Shown: piece by piece, positions 1 to 7,571 of the stretch | How positions within the stretch are numbered: position 1 is the first letter of the stretch | How the letters are laid out: the number at the start of each line of letters is the position of its first letter | Assembly (NCBI GenBank): GCA_001593845.1 | Contig: LUCF01000035.1 | Location: 1-7,890 of the forward strand | DNA length: 7,890 nucleotides | Direction of reading: 5' to 3' | From: Candidatus Bathyarchaeota archaeon B63 | Lineage (GTDB): Archaea > Thermoproteota > Bathyarchaeia > Bathyarchaeales > DTEX01 | Program-made: the position numbers and the translations under genes | Notes under the pieces: model-generated | What the model saw: the letters and a program-made list of their open reading frames with translations, nothing else | Database searches by the model: none | Told to the model about the DNA's origin: nothing

Positions 1-68
1 CCGGTTATGCTCTCGAAGAGCGCTATGTAACGCATCTCCCGGTTCGTGAACTTTATTCCCCTAGACAT
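1..68 (-). CDS. nusA: Archaeal NusA-family transcription factor, 5' end only (partial)
   Basis: Only the first 22 complete codons are present; the gene runs off the left edge. The N-terminus contains T-N-R-E-M-R-Y-I-A-L-F-E-S-I-T-G, which matches the way archaeal NusA-like proteins begin, just before their KH RNA-binding domains. The archaeal family is short (mostly two KH domains, without the bacterial N-terminal and S1 parts) and is thought to act in transcription elongation or termination. The ATG at 68-66 lies one base after the rpl30e stop (TGA-G-ATG) and has a good Shine-Dalgarno, GGTGAGGAG at 82-74, with 5-nt spacing. The ATG overlapping the rpl30e stop is in another frame and soon hits a stop. 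Its place directly after rpl30e in an RNAP operon is the usual archaeal arrangement and supports the call. The KH domains are outside the window and could not be checked. Confidence 0.85.
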   Translation of the reverse strand, partial: MSRGIKFTNREMRYIALFESIT

Positions 69-69
69 C

Positions 70-372
70 TCATCTCCTCACCAGCTTCAGTATATCGGAG
101 TCCCCTGGGTCCCTTATGGCCAGGGCGGAGATGGCGAATGGCTTTCCGCATACTCGGCCTAGCTCAACATTGTTCCTAGGGGAGACTATGAGCGGGATTC
201 CGGAGAGCCTGCAGTACTTTTCCAGGTCCAGCCTTATCCTCTCTGGGCAGTTAGATGAGATTATCGCAAGCCGAACCTTACCGGTCATGACGTTCTTTAT
301 GGTTGAGTTAGCTCCAAATAAGACTTTACCTGTCTTCACGGCGATCGCTATCGCCTGGTCGAGGTTAACCAC
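70..372 (-). CDS. rpl30e: Large-subunit ribosomal protein L30e
   Basis: This is a 100-residue protein of the L7Ae/L30e/S12e RNA-binding family, a 60S-type ribosomal protein shared by archaea and eukaryotes and absent from bacteria. Family relatives recognise kink-turn RNA. The whole alpha-beta-alpha fold is readable: GKVLFGANSTIKNVMTGKV at residues 15-33 is the conserved RNA-contacting glycine/asparagine region, followed by the LAIISSNCPE strand, the LEKYCRLSGIPL segment and ELGRVCGKPF towards the end. Length is normal for the family. The start is GTG at 372-370, supported by GGAGAGGTGA at 388-379, about 6 nt upstream. It lies inside the last codons of rpoA, so the two genes overlap by 8 nt (GTGGTTAA), suggesting translational coupling. 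The TGA stop is followed after one base by the nusA ATG. An L30e gene between rpoA and nusA is the standard archaeal layout. Confidence 0.95.
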   Translation of the reverse strand: MVNLDQAIAIAVKTGKVLFGANSTIKNVMTGKVRLAIISSNCPERIRLDLEKYCRLSGIPLIVSPRNNVELGRVCGKPFAISALAIRDPGDSDILKLVRR

Positions 373-3300
373 CCGTCTTCACCTCTCCGCTCTTAGGCGT
401 TGGGGGGATGGCGGACATATAGATATCCACGAGCCCCGTCCCTATGGGGGCGGACTGACCGACGATCACATTCTCGGTGACCCCCTTCAGGTTGTCGCTC
501 TTCCCCCGGGTAGCCGCATCTATGATGTTCGGTATCGTTATCTCGAAGGCCGCCCTCGCGAGGACGCTTGCCTTCTCCCCGCTCACGCCGTGCCTCCCGA
601 TCTGCCTTATCTCGCCTGTGACTGTCATTATGTCCGCGACGAGCATTATGTGCCTCAGATCAACGTCGAGCCCCTGCTCCTCAAGGACGGCTGAGGCCTC
701 CTTTATCAAGGCGTTCCTCGCTGCCTCTATCCCCAATGTGCTGGCGATCTCATGGATGTTATTCGTCGTCGTCTTCGTGGGGTCCACTCCCTCAACCTCC
801 AGGATCTCAGGCAGGTTGGAGCCGTCAGTCCTTATTATCCATCTTCCCTCCTCCTCTGATACGAGGACACGCCTGATCCCCGGGACCCCCTTCACGCGTA
901 TGGATGATATCTGGCTTAGGAGCTTCTTTGGGTCTGTGGGCTTCACAGGGTCTATCCGTATCTTCTCATCTTCGATCGTCAATGTATATCTCGGGTTCTC
1001 CAGGATCCCCGCGAGGTCATCCATGGTTACGCCCCTCTCCTTCATCTTCGCCGTGTCAGTCTCTATTATTATTCCACCAGTCTCCGGATTTATGAAGACT
1101 TGGGTAGCTATGTCCCTGACCGTTGTGTAGAGGATTCGGCGGGCAACCTTGGTTGCCTTCTCCTTGCTTTTGCTGTGTTCCTTATCGAGGTATATCGTCA
1201 TAATTGGGGTGGAGGGCTCTCTCCTCGCGTCAACTATCTCTATTAGGCGGGGCAGCCCTATCGTCACATTCATCTCCCTGACGCCAGCGTAGTGGAAGGT
1301 TCTGAGGGTCATCTGCGTCCCCGGCTCCCCGATTGACTGAGCGGCGACTATCCCTATAGCCTCGCCGGGCTCAACCAAGGCGCGCTTGTAATGCTCAACT
1401 GTGGATGAGACCGCCATGTCGACCCCCTTTCTGCTCAGCCTCGCCTTAGAGAGGCTTGCCCTGAGCTCATCGAGCAGGAGGGGGTTCAGCTGATCCTTCA
1501 CTTCTTCTAGGCGTTTCTCGATGTACTCCTTCGGAGCGGGCTTCCTACGCTCCTCGATGAGCTTTATCTGGTCTACTAGCCGGGTGACATTCACGGCTTT
1601 GCCGTGGTCGCTCTTCGCCGGGTCAACCCCGTCCTCCCCATACTTGAACTGTATGATGTCTCCGACTGAGTTCCTGATCGTCCCGTCATATTCGACCCTT
1701 AACTGTTCCATGGCGTTTATGAGTCTCCTCTGCATGTAGCCGCTCTGCTGGGTTCGGACGGCCGTGTCGACCAGCCCCTCCCTTCCCCCCATCGCGTGGA
1801 AGAAGAACTCAACTGGGTCCAGCCCATCCCTATATGAGGAGTAGACGAAGCCCCTGGCCTTCGGGGAGGCGTCTCCTACATTGAAGTGGGGGAGAGCCCG
1901 GTTCATGTAGCCCCTCATTATCCTTTTGCCCCTGACGGACTGCTGGCCGAGGCACGCCGCCATCTGGCCGATGTTGATCGTGGAGCCCCTCGCCCCGCTT
2001 CTCGTCATGACCACGCCTGCATTATCCATGCTCAAGTCTGCGTCGGCTATGTCACCGGCCTTCGTCCTCGCCTTTGCGAGTTCGTTCATAACGTATATCT
2101 CGAAGGAGTTCTCGAGGGTCTGTCCAGGCAGCCTCTCCAAGGTTCCCCTTTTGAGCTGCTCCGTGAAGGCTGAGACCCTCCGCTCCGCCTCCCTTATGGC
2201 CCTATGGATCTTCTTCTTGGCCTTCGGGGAGAGGTCGAGGTCATCATAGGAGAAGGAGAACCCGCGGATCGTTATGAACCGTGTGAGGAGACTGCTTATC
2301 TTATTGAGGAAGGCCCTTCCAGCCTCTGTCCCGTAATCCTTTATGATCCTGTGTAGGATGCTCTCAGACTTCTCGGCTCCTATCGAGTTCTTATCGATCA
2401 CCCCGCAGATCAGGTTGCCGTTCTTTATGACCACGTAAGCATCGTATGGGCATTCCTCCCGCAAGCAGACGTCGCAGTTCCGGCATATGCTTGCCTTCAG
2501 GGAATAGCTGAAGTCCTTTGGGAGGAAGAGGCTGAATATCTGCTTTCCAGTCCACATCTCCTGAGGCTTCTTCACCGCAGGCTTTGGCAGCTCACCCTCA
2601 TACCCAGCCGCGATGAGTATCTTACAGACCTCCTTCTTGTTTAGGAGGGTTGATTTACGCGTGAGCAGGTACGCCGCGGAGATGAAGTCCCTAATCGCGC
2701 CTATTATCGGCCCCCCGAATCTCGGAGAGAGAATGTGATCTTGAACCTGCATGAGGATTCGGGCTTCTGTCTGGGCCTCCTCGCTCTGGGGTACGTGGAG
2801 GTTCATCTCGTCACCATCGAAGTCGGCGTTGTAAGGCGGGCAGACGCAAAGATGAAGCCTGAAGGTCTTGTATGGGAGGACCTTGACGTAGTGGGCCATG
2901 ATTGACATCCTGTGGAGCGAGGGCTGACGGTTGAATATGACCACATCGCCGTCGCGTAGGTGCCTCTCGACTATGAATCCCGGCTCGAGCGACTCGGCTA
3001 TCTTCTCCCTGTCCAGGACGAACTCCAGCCTAACCCTCTTGCCGTCCGGCCTCACGATGTAGAGGGCTCCCGGATACTTGTCCGGGCCGTTCCGGATCAG
3101 CCTCCTCATCTCCTCTATGTTCCAATGCGTTACCTTCTCTGGGACTGAGAGCTTCTTGGCCACCTCCAGCGGGACGCCGACCTCGTTGATATCAAGATTT
3201 GGATCTGGGCTGATCACTGTTCTAGCTGAGAAGTCAACCCTCTTCCCGGAGAGGTTAGTTCTGAATCGTCCCTCCTTCCCCTTGAGCCTCTGAGAGAGCG

Positions 3301-4204
3301 TCTTCAGGGCCCTCCCGGAGCGGTGTCTAGCCGGCGGTATCCCTGAGGACTCATTATTGAAGTACGTTGTGACGTGATACTCGAGGAGCTCCGTTAAGTC
3401 CTGGATTATCAGGGTTGGGGCTCCAGCCTCCAGGTTCTCCTTGAGCCTCTCGTTGATGCGGATTATATCCACGAGTTTATGGGTGAGGTCATCCTCCGAT
3501 CTTATGCCCGACTCAAGGGTTATGGAGGGCCTAACATAGACCGGGGGGACCGGTAGAACCTGGAGGATCATCCACTCCGGCCGGGCATGTTTAGGGTCGA
3601 AGCCCAGCAGCTTGAGGTCCTCATCGGGTATCCTCTCGAACCTCTCACGTATCATGCTGGCGGTCAGCCGCTGGGCGCCCTCCTCAGTATGCTCGTAGAA
3701 GACCGTCGGCTTCGTGAATTCGATCTTATACTGCCTCGCGCCGCAGTGCGGGCACTCCATACTCGCCTTCGCCTGTTCGAGTAAACTCCGGTAAAGCGAG
3801 TCCGGCACCGAGCCTAGAAGCCTCTTAACCCTCTCCCGCTGGTTCTCCGCCCGTTTAATCGTCCTATCAGAGAGTAAGATCCTCCCGCAGTTTCTGCAGA
3901 ATGACTGGAGGAGATCATGGATGTTCTTTGTGAACTCGACGTGGATTATTGGGACGGCGAGCTCTATATGCCCGAAGTGCCCTGGGCATCTGGTGGCGGT
4001 GTTACCGCAGGTTCTGCATCTCTGACCGGGCTCCAGGACCCCCAGCCTGTTATCCATAAGACCGGATGGGATTACAGCCCCATCCTCATCGTATGTATCC
4101 GCCGTCTGAATCTCGACCACGGAGAGCTTCCTTATCTCCTGAGGTGAGACTATCCCGAAACGGATCGCCTCGATTATCTTCCCGAAGGATTCCTCCAACG
4201 CCAT
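365..4204 (-). CDS. rpoA: DNA-directed RNA polymerase largest subunit, A' and A'' fused (Rpo1)
   Basis: This is the 1279-residue catalytic subunit, the counterpart of bacterial beta' and eukaryotic RPB1. In order: a clamp zinc site C63-x2-C66-x6-C73-x2-H76; a second zinc site C103/C106 with C151/C154; the lid and switch region around RLKGKEGRFRTNLSGKR (306-322); the catalytic NADFDGDEMN at 459-468, with D461, D463 and D465 holding the active-site magnesium; an extra cysteine cluster C574, C577, C580, C585; the bridge helix around 796-835 (HAMGGREGLVDTAVRT); and the trigger loop region GEAIGIVAAQSIGEPGTQ (947-964) running to the cleft and jaw and a C-terminal clamp segment ending near 1265. 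In most archaea the part up to about 870 is gene A' and the part from about 900 is A''. Here the frame is continuous, with no stop or frameshift. The ATG lies one base after the rpoB stop (TGA-G-ATG), with AAGGAGAGGG at 4220-4211 as ribosome binding site. No intein is present. The family call is essentially certain. Confidence 0.98.
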   Translation of the reverse strand: MALEESFGKIIEAIRFGIVSPQEIRKLSVVEIQTADTYDEDGAVIPSGLMDNRLGVLEPGQRCRTCGNTATRCPGHFGHIELAVPIIHVEFTKNIHDLLQSFCRNCGRILLSDRTIKRAENQRERVKRLLGSVPDSLYRSLLEQAKASMECPHCGARQYKIEFTKPTVFYEHTEEGAQRLTASMIRERFERIPDEDLKLLGFDPKHARPEWMILQVLPVPPVYVRPSITLESGIRSEDDLTHKLVDIIRINERLKENLEAGAPTLIIQDLTELLEYHVTTYFNNESSGIPPARHRSGRALKTLSQRLKGKEGRFRTNLSGKRVDFSARTVISPDPNLDINEVGVPLEVAKKLSVPEKVTHWNIEEMRRLIRNGPDKYPGALYIVRPDGKRVRLEFVLDREKIAESLEPGFIVERHLRDGDVVIFNRQPSLHRMSIMAHYVKVLPYKTFRLHLCVCPPYNADFDGDEMNLHVPQSEEAQTEARILMQVQDHILSPRFGGPIIGAIRDFISAAYLLTRKSTLLNKKEVCKILIAAGYEGELPKPAVKKPQEMWTGKQIFSLFLPKDFSYSLKASICRNCDVCLREECPYDAYVVIKNGNLICGVIDKNSIGAEKSESILHRIIKDYGTEAGRAFLNKISSLLTRFITIRGFSFSYDDLDLSPKAKKKIHRAIREAERRVSAFTEQLKRGTLERLPGQTLENSFEIYVMNELAKARTKAGDIADADLSMDNAGVVMTRSGARGSTINIGQMAACLGQQSVRGKRIMRGYMNRALPHFNVGDASPKARGFVYSSYRDGLDPVEFFFHAMGGREGLVDTAVRTQQSGYMQRRLINAMEQLRVEYDGTIRNSVGDIIQFKYGEDGVDPAKSDHGKAVNVTRLVDQIKLIEERRKPAPKEYIEKRLEEVKDQLNPLLLDELRASLSKARLSRKGVDMAVSSTVEHYKRALVEPGEAIGIVAAQSIGEPGTQMTLRTFHYAGVREMNVTIGLPRLIEIVDARREPSTPIMTIYLDKEHSKSKEKATKVARRILYTTVRDIATQVFINPETGGIIIETDTAKMKERGVTMDDLAGILENPRYTLTIEDEKIRIDPVKPTDPKKLLSQISSIRVKGVPGIRRVLVSEEEGRWIIRTDGSNLPEILEVEGVDPTKTTTNNIHEIASTLGIEAARNALIKEASAVLEEQGLDVDLRHIMLVADIMTVTGEIRQIGRHGVSGEKASVLARAAFEITIPNIIDAATRGKSDNLKGVTENVIVGQSAPIGTGLVDIYMSAIPPTPKSGEVKTGG

Positions 4205-4205
4205 C

Positions 4206-7200
4206 TCATGCCCTCTCCTTAAGGACCAGCCTGGGCGAGATGCATAGGCTCATGAGCTCTTGGAGGAGGAGCTTAAAGGCGTAGGAGACCTGTACCGGGG
4301 ATATCCTAGCCTTGTCCTCGCAGACCGTGCAGACATACTTCCGCTGCTTCATATCGTAGTATGCTATGTAACCGCAGTTCTCGCAGACGTAGAGGACGTA
4401 CTTGTCCGACTCCTCTAGAAGCCTGTCCCTGAGGAGCATGGCAGCCCCATGGCCGATTAGGCAGTCCCTCTCCATCTCCCCGAACCTCAGCCCCCCACCC
4501 CTCGCCCTTCCCTCCGTGGGCTGCCTGGTCAGCATCTGGACCTGGCCCCTAGCCCTCGCATGGATCTTATCCGCGACCATGTGATGGAGCTTCTGATAGT
4601 AGATTATGCCCGTGAAGACCTCAACCTCGAACTTTTCCCCTGTCACGCCGTTGTAGAGGACCTCCCGGCCTGTATAGCTGAACCCAAGGTCGATGAGCAT
4701 CCGTTTGAGTTCGTCTCCTCCTTTGTTGACGAATGGGGTTCCGTCTATGGGTTCTCCCTTGGCCGCCGCCGCCTTGCCTGCTATCGACTCGAGGAATTGG
4801 CCTATCGTCATCCTCGAGGGGAATGCATGGGGATTAATTATTATGTCTGGAACTATACCGTCCACGCTGAACGGCATGTCCTCCTGCGGGACTATCATCC
4901 CTATGACGCCCTTCTGGCCGTGACGAGATGCAAACTTGTCCCCTACCTCCGGCACGCGTTCATCCCTCACCTTAACCTTTACAAGCTTGCTGCCCTCACT
5001 CGTCTCCGTCAGGAATACGGCGTCGACGATCCCCTTCTCCGAAGGCCTCATGTCTATCGAGGAGTCCCTCATGCTCGGGCCCCTTATCTCGAACTCCTTG
5101 TACTCCTCGAGGAAGCGGGGCGGGCTTATCCTCCCTATCAGGACGTCTCCGCCATTAACTTCGGATTCGACGCTGACTATCCCATCCTCCTCGAGGAAGC
5201 GGTAATACTGCTCGCCTCGGTAACCGCGGATCCCGGACTTCGGAACCTCTATCCTGTCCCTCAGCCCCCCCAAGTACTGGAGGCACTCAGCCTCGTATAT
5301 CCTGTAGAAGGTCGACCGGGCTAGCCCCCTCTCTATCGAGGCCTTGTTGAATATGAGGGCGTCCTCCATGTTGTATCCCTCGTATGAGAGGACGGCGACG
5401 ACGCAGTTCTGGCCTGAAGGTCGGAGGTTGTATCCTATAACCTCCATAGGCTTGGTCTGGACCAGCGGCTTCTGCGGATAATGAAGTATGTGAGCTCGGG
5501 AGTCAACCCTCAGCGGGAAGTTCGCCGCGTATATGCCTAGGGCCTGCTTAGCCATCGCGGACTCGTATGAGTTGCGTGGGGACTGGTTATGCTCGGCGTA
5601 GGGGATGAGGGACGCGCAGATACCGAGGATCGAGTATGGGGTGATCTCGAGGTGCGTGTGATCCGGGGTGACCTTTTCAGGGTCCAGGGCGATTAGGGCG
5701 TTCTCCTCCTCCTCGGCGTCCAAGTACTCGATGATGCCGCGTTTTATCAGGTCGTCCCATGTCCACTCCTTGTTCCTTATCTTCTCTATCTCCTCCGGCC
5801 CCAGCTTCGGCTTTCCGTTCTCGACGATTATGAGGGCGCGTCGGACCCTCCCCTCATCGCAGTTCACGTATATCTCGGCGTTTCTCCCATTGACAGATGG
5901 GAAGTACGCGACGTTTATCTCGGATGAGACTTCCCCCCTTCTCCTCCCCTCTCTCAGCTCCCTCACGAGCTCTTCTGGGCTGCTGTGATACCCGACTGGG
6001 CAGCCGTCAACGAATACCTTGGCCCCTGAGATGCGTAGTTCCTCATCCGCCTCTTCGATGGGCACGACTCCCCTTTCGCGGAGCATCCGCTTAACCTTCT
6101 CAGAGTCGTAGCCGACTGAGATGAGGGCTGAGAGGGCGAGGTTCTTCACCAATCCGCAGTTCGCCCCCTCAGGGGTCTCGTTCGGGCAGAGCCTCCCCCA
6201 ATGGGTTGCGTGGAGGTCGCGGGCTTCGAAGTTCGGCTGGCTGCGGCTGAGGGGTGACTGGAGCCTCCTAAGGTGGCTGTACGCGGAGATCATGTTCGTC
6301 CTGTCTAGCAGCTGCGTTATGCCAACTCGGCCTCTTCCCCAGTTACCCGTCGCGAGTGAGTGTTGAAGCTTATCCGTGATTATGCCCGGCCTCACGGCGA
6401 TTGAGATGCCGAGCATCCTCCTCTTCGTGCCCATCCTCTCGAGCTGATACTTTATGTCTCGGCAGAGGTTCCTGAAGGCGACCCTGAATAGGTCTGAGAG
6501 GAGGGGCCCGGCGAGCCTTAAACGTTTATTCTTGAAGTGATCCTTATCGTCTGGCTCCCTTCTCCCAAGCTTCAGCTCGATCGCCCTGCAGGCCATCTCC
6601 CCGAGGAAGAAGGCCTTCTCCCTACGTGACTCCTTCGTCCTCCCGATGTGGGGGAGGAGGTTCTTATCGATTATGCTCTCGGCCTTAGCCAGCCTGTAAC
6701 TCCTTATCTGCCCATGAGCCGCGCGGTTTCCTATGTATAGGAGGGCATCCTCAACCGTGTCGATCTCGCCGGCAGCCTCAAATGAGGCTTCGAGTTCGCC
6801 TTGAACTGCCGCGTCTGGGGAGACTGCCTCGGCTATCTCCTTGTCCGATCTCATCCCGAGGGCCCTCATCATTATGACGAATGGGACCTCCGCCGGTACG
6901 CCTGGGACTGAGATGTATATGCCCCCGTCGGCCTTTATGCGGAGTTCTATCCGCGCCCTGAACCCGACGGTCGTCGAGAAGACCTTCGCCTCGTATATCG
7001 GGTTTGCTCCTCTCGTATCGATGTCGACGAGTATCCTGTTTGGGGCGAGGTCCTCGATGGCGACTATGACGCGTTCTGAGCCGTTGATTATGAAGTATCC
7101 TCCGGGGTCAAGTGGGTCCTCCCCCTGCCTCACAAGATCTTCGAGGGAGAGCCCGGAGAGCAGACAGAACTTGGACTTAAGCATGATTGGCAAGTCGCCT

Positions 7201-7571
7201 ATGTAGACTAGCTCCTTATCCATCTCCTTACCGTTAACGATCGGCGTCATCTCCACGGATAGGGGCATCGCATAGGTGAGGTTCCTCAGCCTAGCCTCCA
7301 TCGGGTAAATCTCATGACGGGTTCCGTCGACCTCAGTCATGTAAGGTCCATAGATAACGTCGCTCTCGGCCTCCCTCACGATGTATACCCGGCCGAACTT
7401 TATCTTGTAGGGGCCTTCTGGAACCTCGATCTCTACCTCGCCAACCTCATCTATGACCTGCTGAAGGCCGCGCTCCACAAACTCGTTGTATGAGTCTAGG
7501 TGCTGCCTAACCAGCCCCTTCTCCTCGAACATCGCCTTCTGAATTAAGAATGCCTCTTCAGGACTAATCAA
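4206..7571 (-). CDS. rpoB: DNA-directed RNA polymerase second-largest subunit, unsplit RpoB (Rpo2)
   Basis: This 1121-residue subunit forms the other half of the RNAP active cleft (bacterial beta, eukaryotic RPB2). It is one piece, not the B''/B' pair of halophiles and many methanogens. Landmarks: the N-terminal protrusion begins with EKGLVRQHLDSYN (17-29); fork-loop region RLCPNETPEGANCGLVKN (460-477); NMEDALIFNK (734-743); GDKFASRHGQKGVIG (877-891), with K879 and K887 as the conserved active-centre lysines; NPHAFPSRMTIGQ (913-925); RGGGLRFGEMERD (1024-1036); and a C-terminal zinc site C1063-x2-C1066 with C1081-x2-C1084. No intein or frameshift is visible. The start is a TTG at 7571-7569: the frame is closed upstream by TGA at 7607-7605, no ATG or GTG lies between, and GGGAGG (7587-7582) sits 10 nt upstream. 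The next in-frame ATG is codon 14, which would trim only the non-conserved extreme N-terminus, so the exact start is slightly uncertain. Confidence 0.98.
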   Translation of the reverse strand: MISPEEAFLIQKAMFEEKGLVRQHLDSYNEFVERGLQQVIDEVGEVEIEVPEGPYKIKFGRVYIVREAESDVIYGPYMTEVDGTRHEIYPMEARLRNLTYAMPLSVEMTPIVNGKEMDKELVYIGDLPIMLKSKFCLLSGLSLEDLVRQGEDPLDPGGYFIINGSERVIVAIEDLAPNRILVDIDTRGANPIYEAKVFSTTVGFRARIELRIKADGGIYISVPGVPAEVPFVIMMRALGMRSDKEIAEAVSPDAAVQGELEASFEAAGEIDTVEDALLYIGNRAAHGQIRSYRLAKAESIIDKNLLPHIGRTKESRREKAFFLGEMACRAIELKLGRREPDDKDHFKNKRLRLAGPLLSDLFRVAFRNLCRDIKYQLERMGTKRRMLGISIAVRPGIITDKLQHSLATGNWGRGRVGITQLLDRTNMISAYSHLRRLQSPLSRSQPNFEARDLHATHWGRLCPNETPEGANCGLVKNLALSALISVGYDSEKVKRMLRERGVVPIEEADEELRISGAKVFVDGCPVGYHSSPEELVRELREGRRRGEVSSEINVAYFPSVNGRNAEIYVNCDEGRVRRALIIVENGKPKLGPEEIEKIRNKEWTWDDLIKRGIIEYLDAEEEENALIALDPEKVTPDHTHLEITPYSILGICASLIPYAEHNQSPRNSYESAMAKQALGIYAANFPLRVDSRAHILHYPQKPLVQTKPMEVIGYNLRPSGQNCVVAVLSYEGYNMEDALIFNKASIERGLARSTFYRIYEAECLQYLGGLRDRIEVPKSGIRGYRGEQYYRFLEEDGIVSVESEVNGGDVLIGRISPPRFLEEYKEFEIRGPSMRDSSIDMRPSEKGIVDAVFLTETSEGSKLVKVKVRDERVPEVGDKFASRHGQKGVIGMIVPQEDMPFSVDGIVPDIIINPHAFPSRMTIGQFLESIAGKAAAAKGEPIDGTPFVNKGGDELKRMLIDLGFSYTGREVLYNGVTGEKFEVEVFTGIIYYQKLHHMVADKIHARARGQVQMLTRQPTEGRARGGGLRFGEMERDCLIGHGAAMLLRDRLLEESDKYVLYVCENCGYIAYYDMKQRKYVCTVCEDKARISPVQVSYAFKLLLQELMSLCISPRLVLKERA

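Noticed and set aside
116..694. Plus-strand open frame (192 codons) across rpl30e and the end of rpoA
   Set aside because: It spans a gene boundary on the opposite strand and has no recognisable domain or clear ribosome binding site; best explained by codon bias of the real genes.
477..1130. Plus-strand open frame (217 codons), rich in Ser and Ile
   Set aside because: It is the exact antisense of the conserved A'' part of RpoA; the hydrophobic look comes from reading charged codons backwards.
4560..5324. Long plus-strand open frame (254 codons) opposite rpoB
   Set aside because: It lies wholly antisense to a conserved part of rpoB, has low-complexity composition rich in Leu, Tyr and Pro typical of a frame opposite biased codons, and shows no domain. 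It is a shadow.
365..7571. Inteins or introns in rpoA or rpoB, which are known insertion targets in archaea
   Set aside because: Both proteins have family-typical length and their conserved motifs are uninterrupted; no intein-like blocks were seen.
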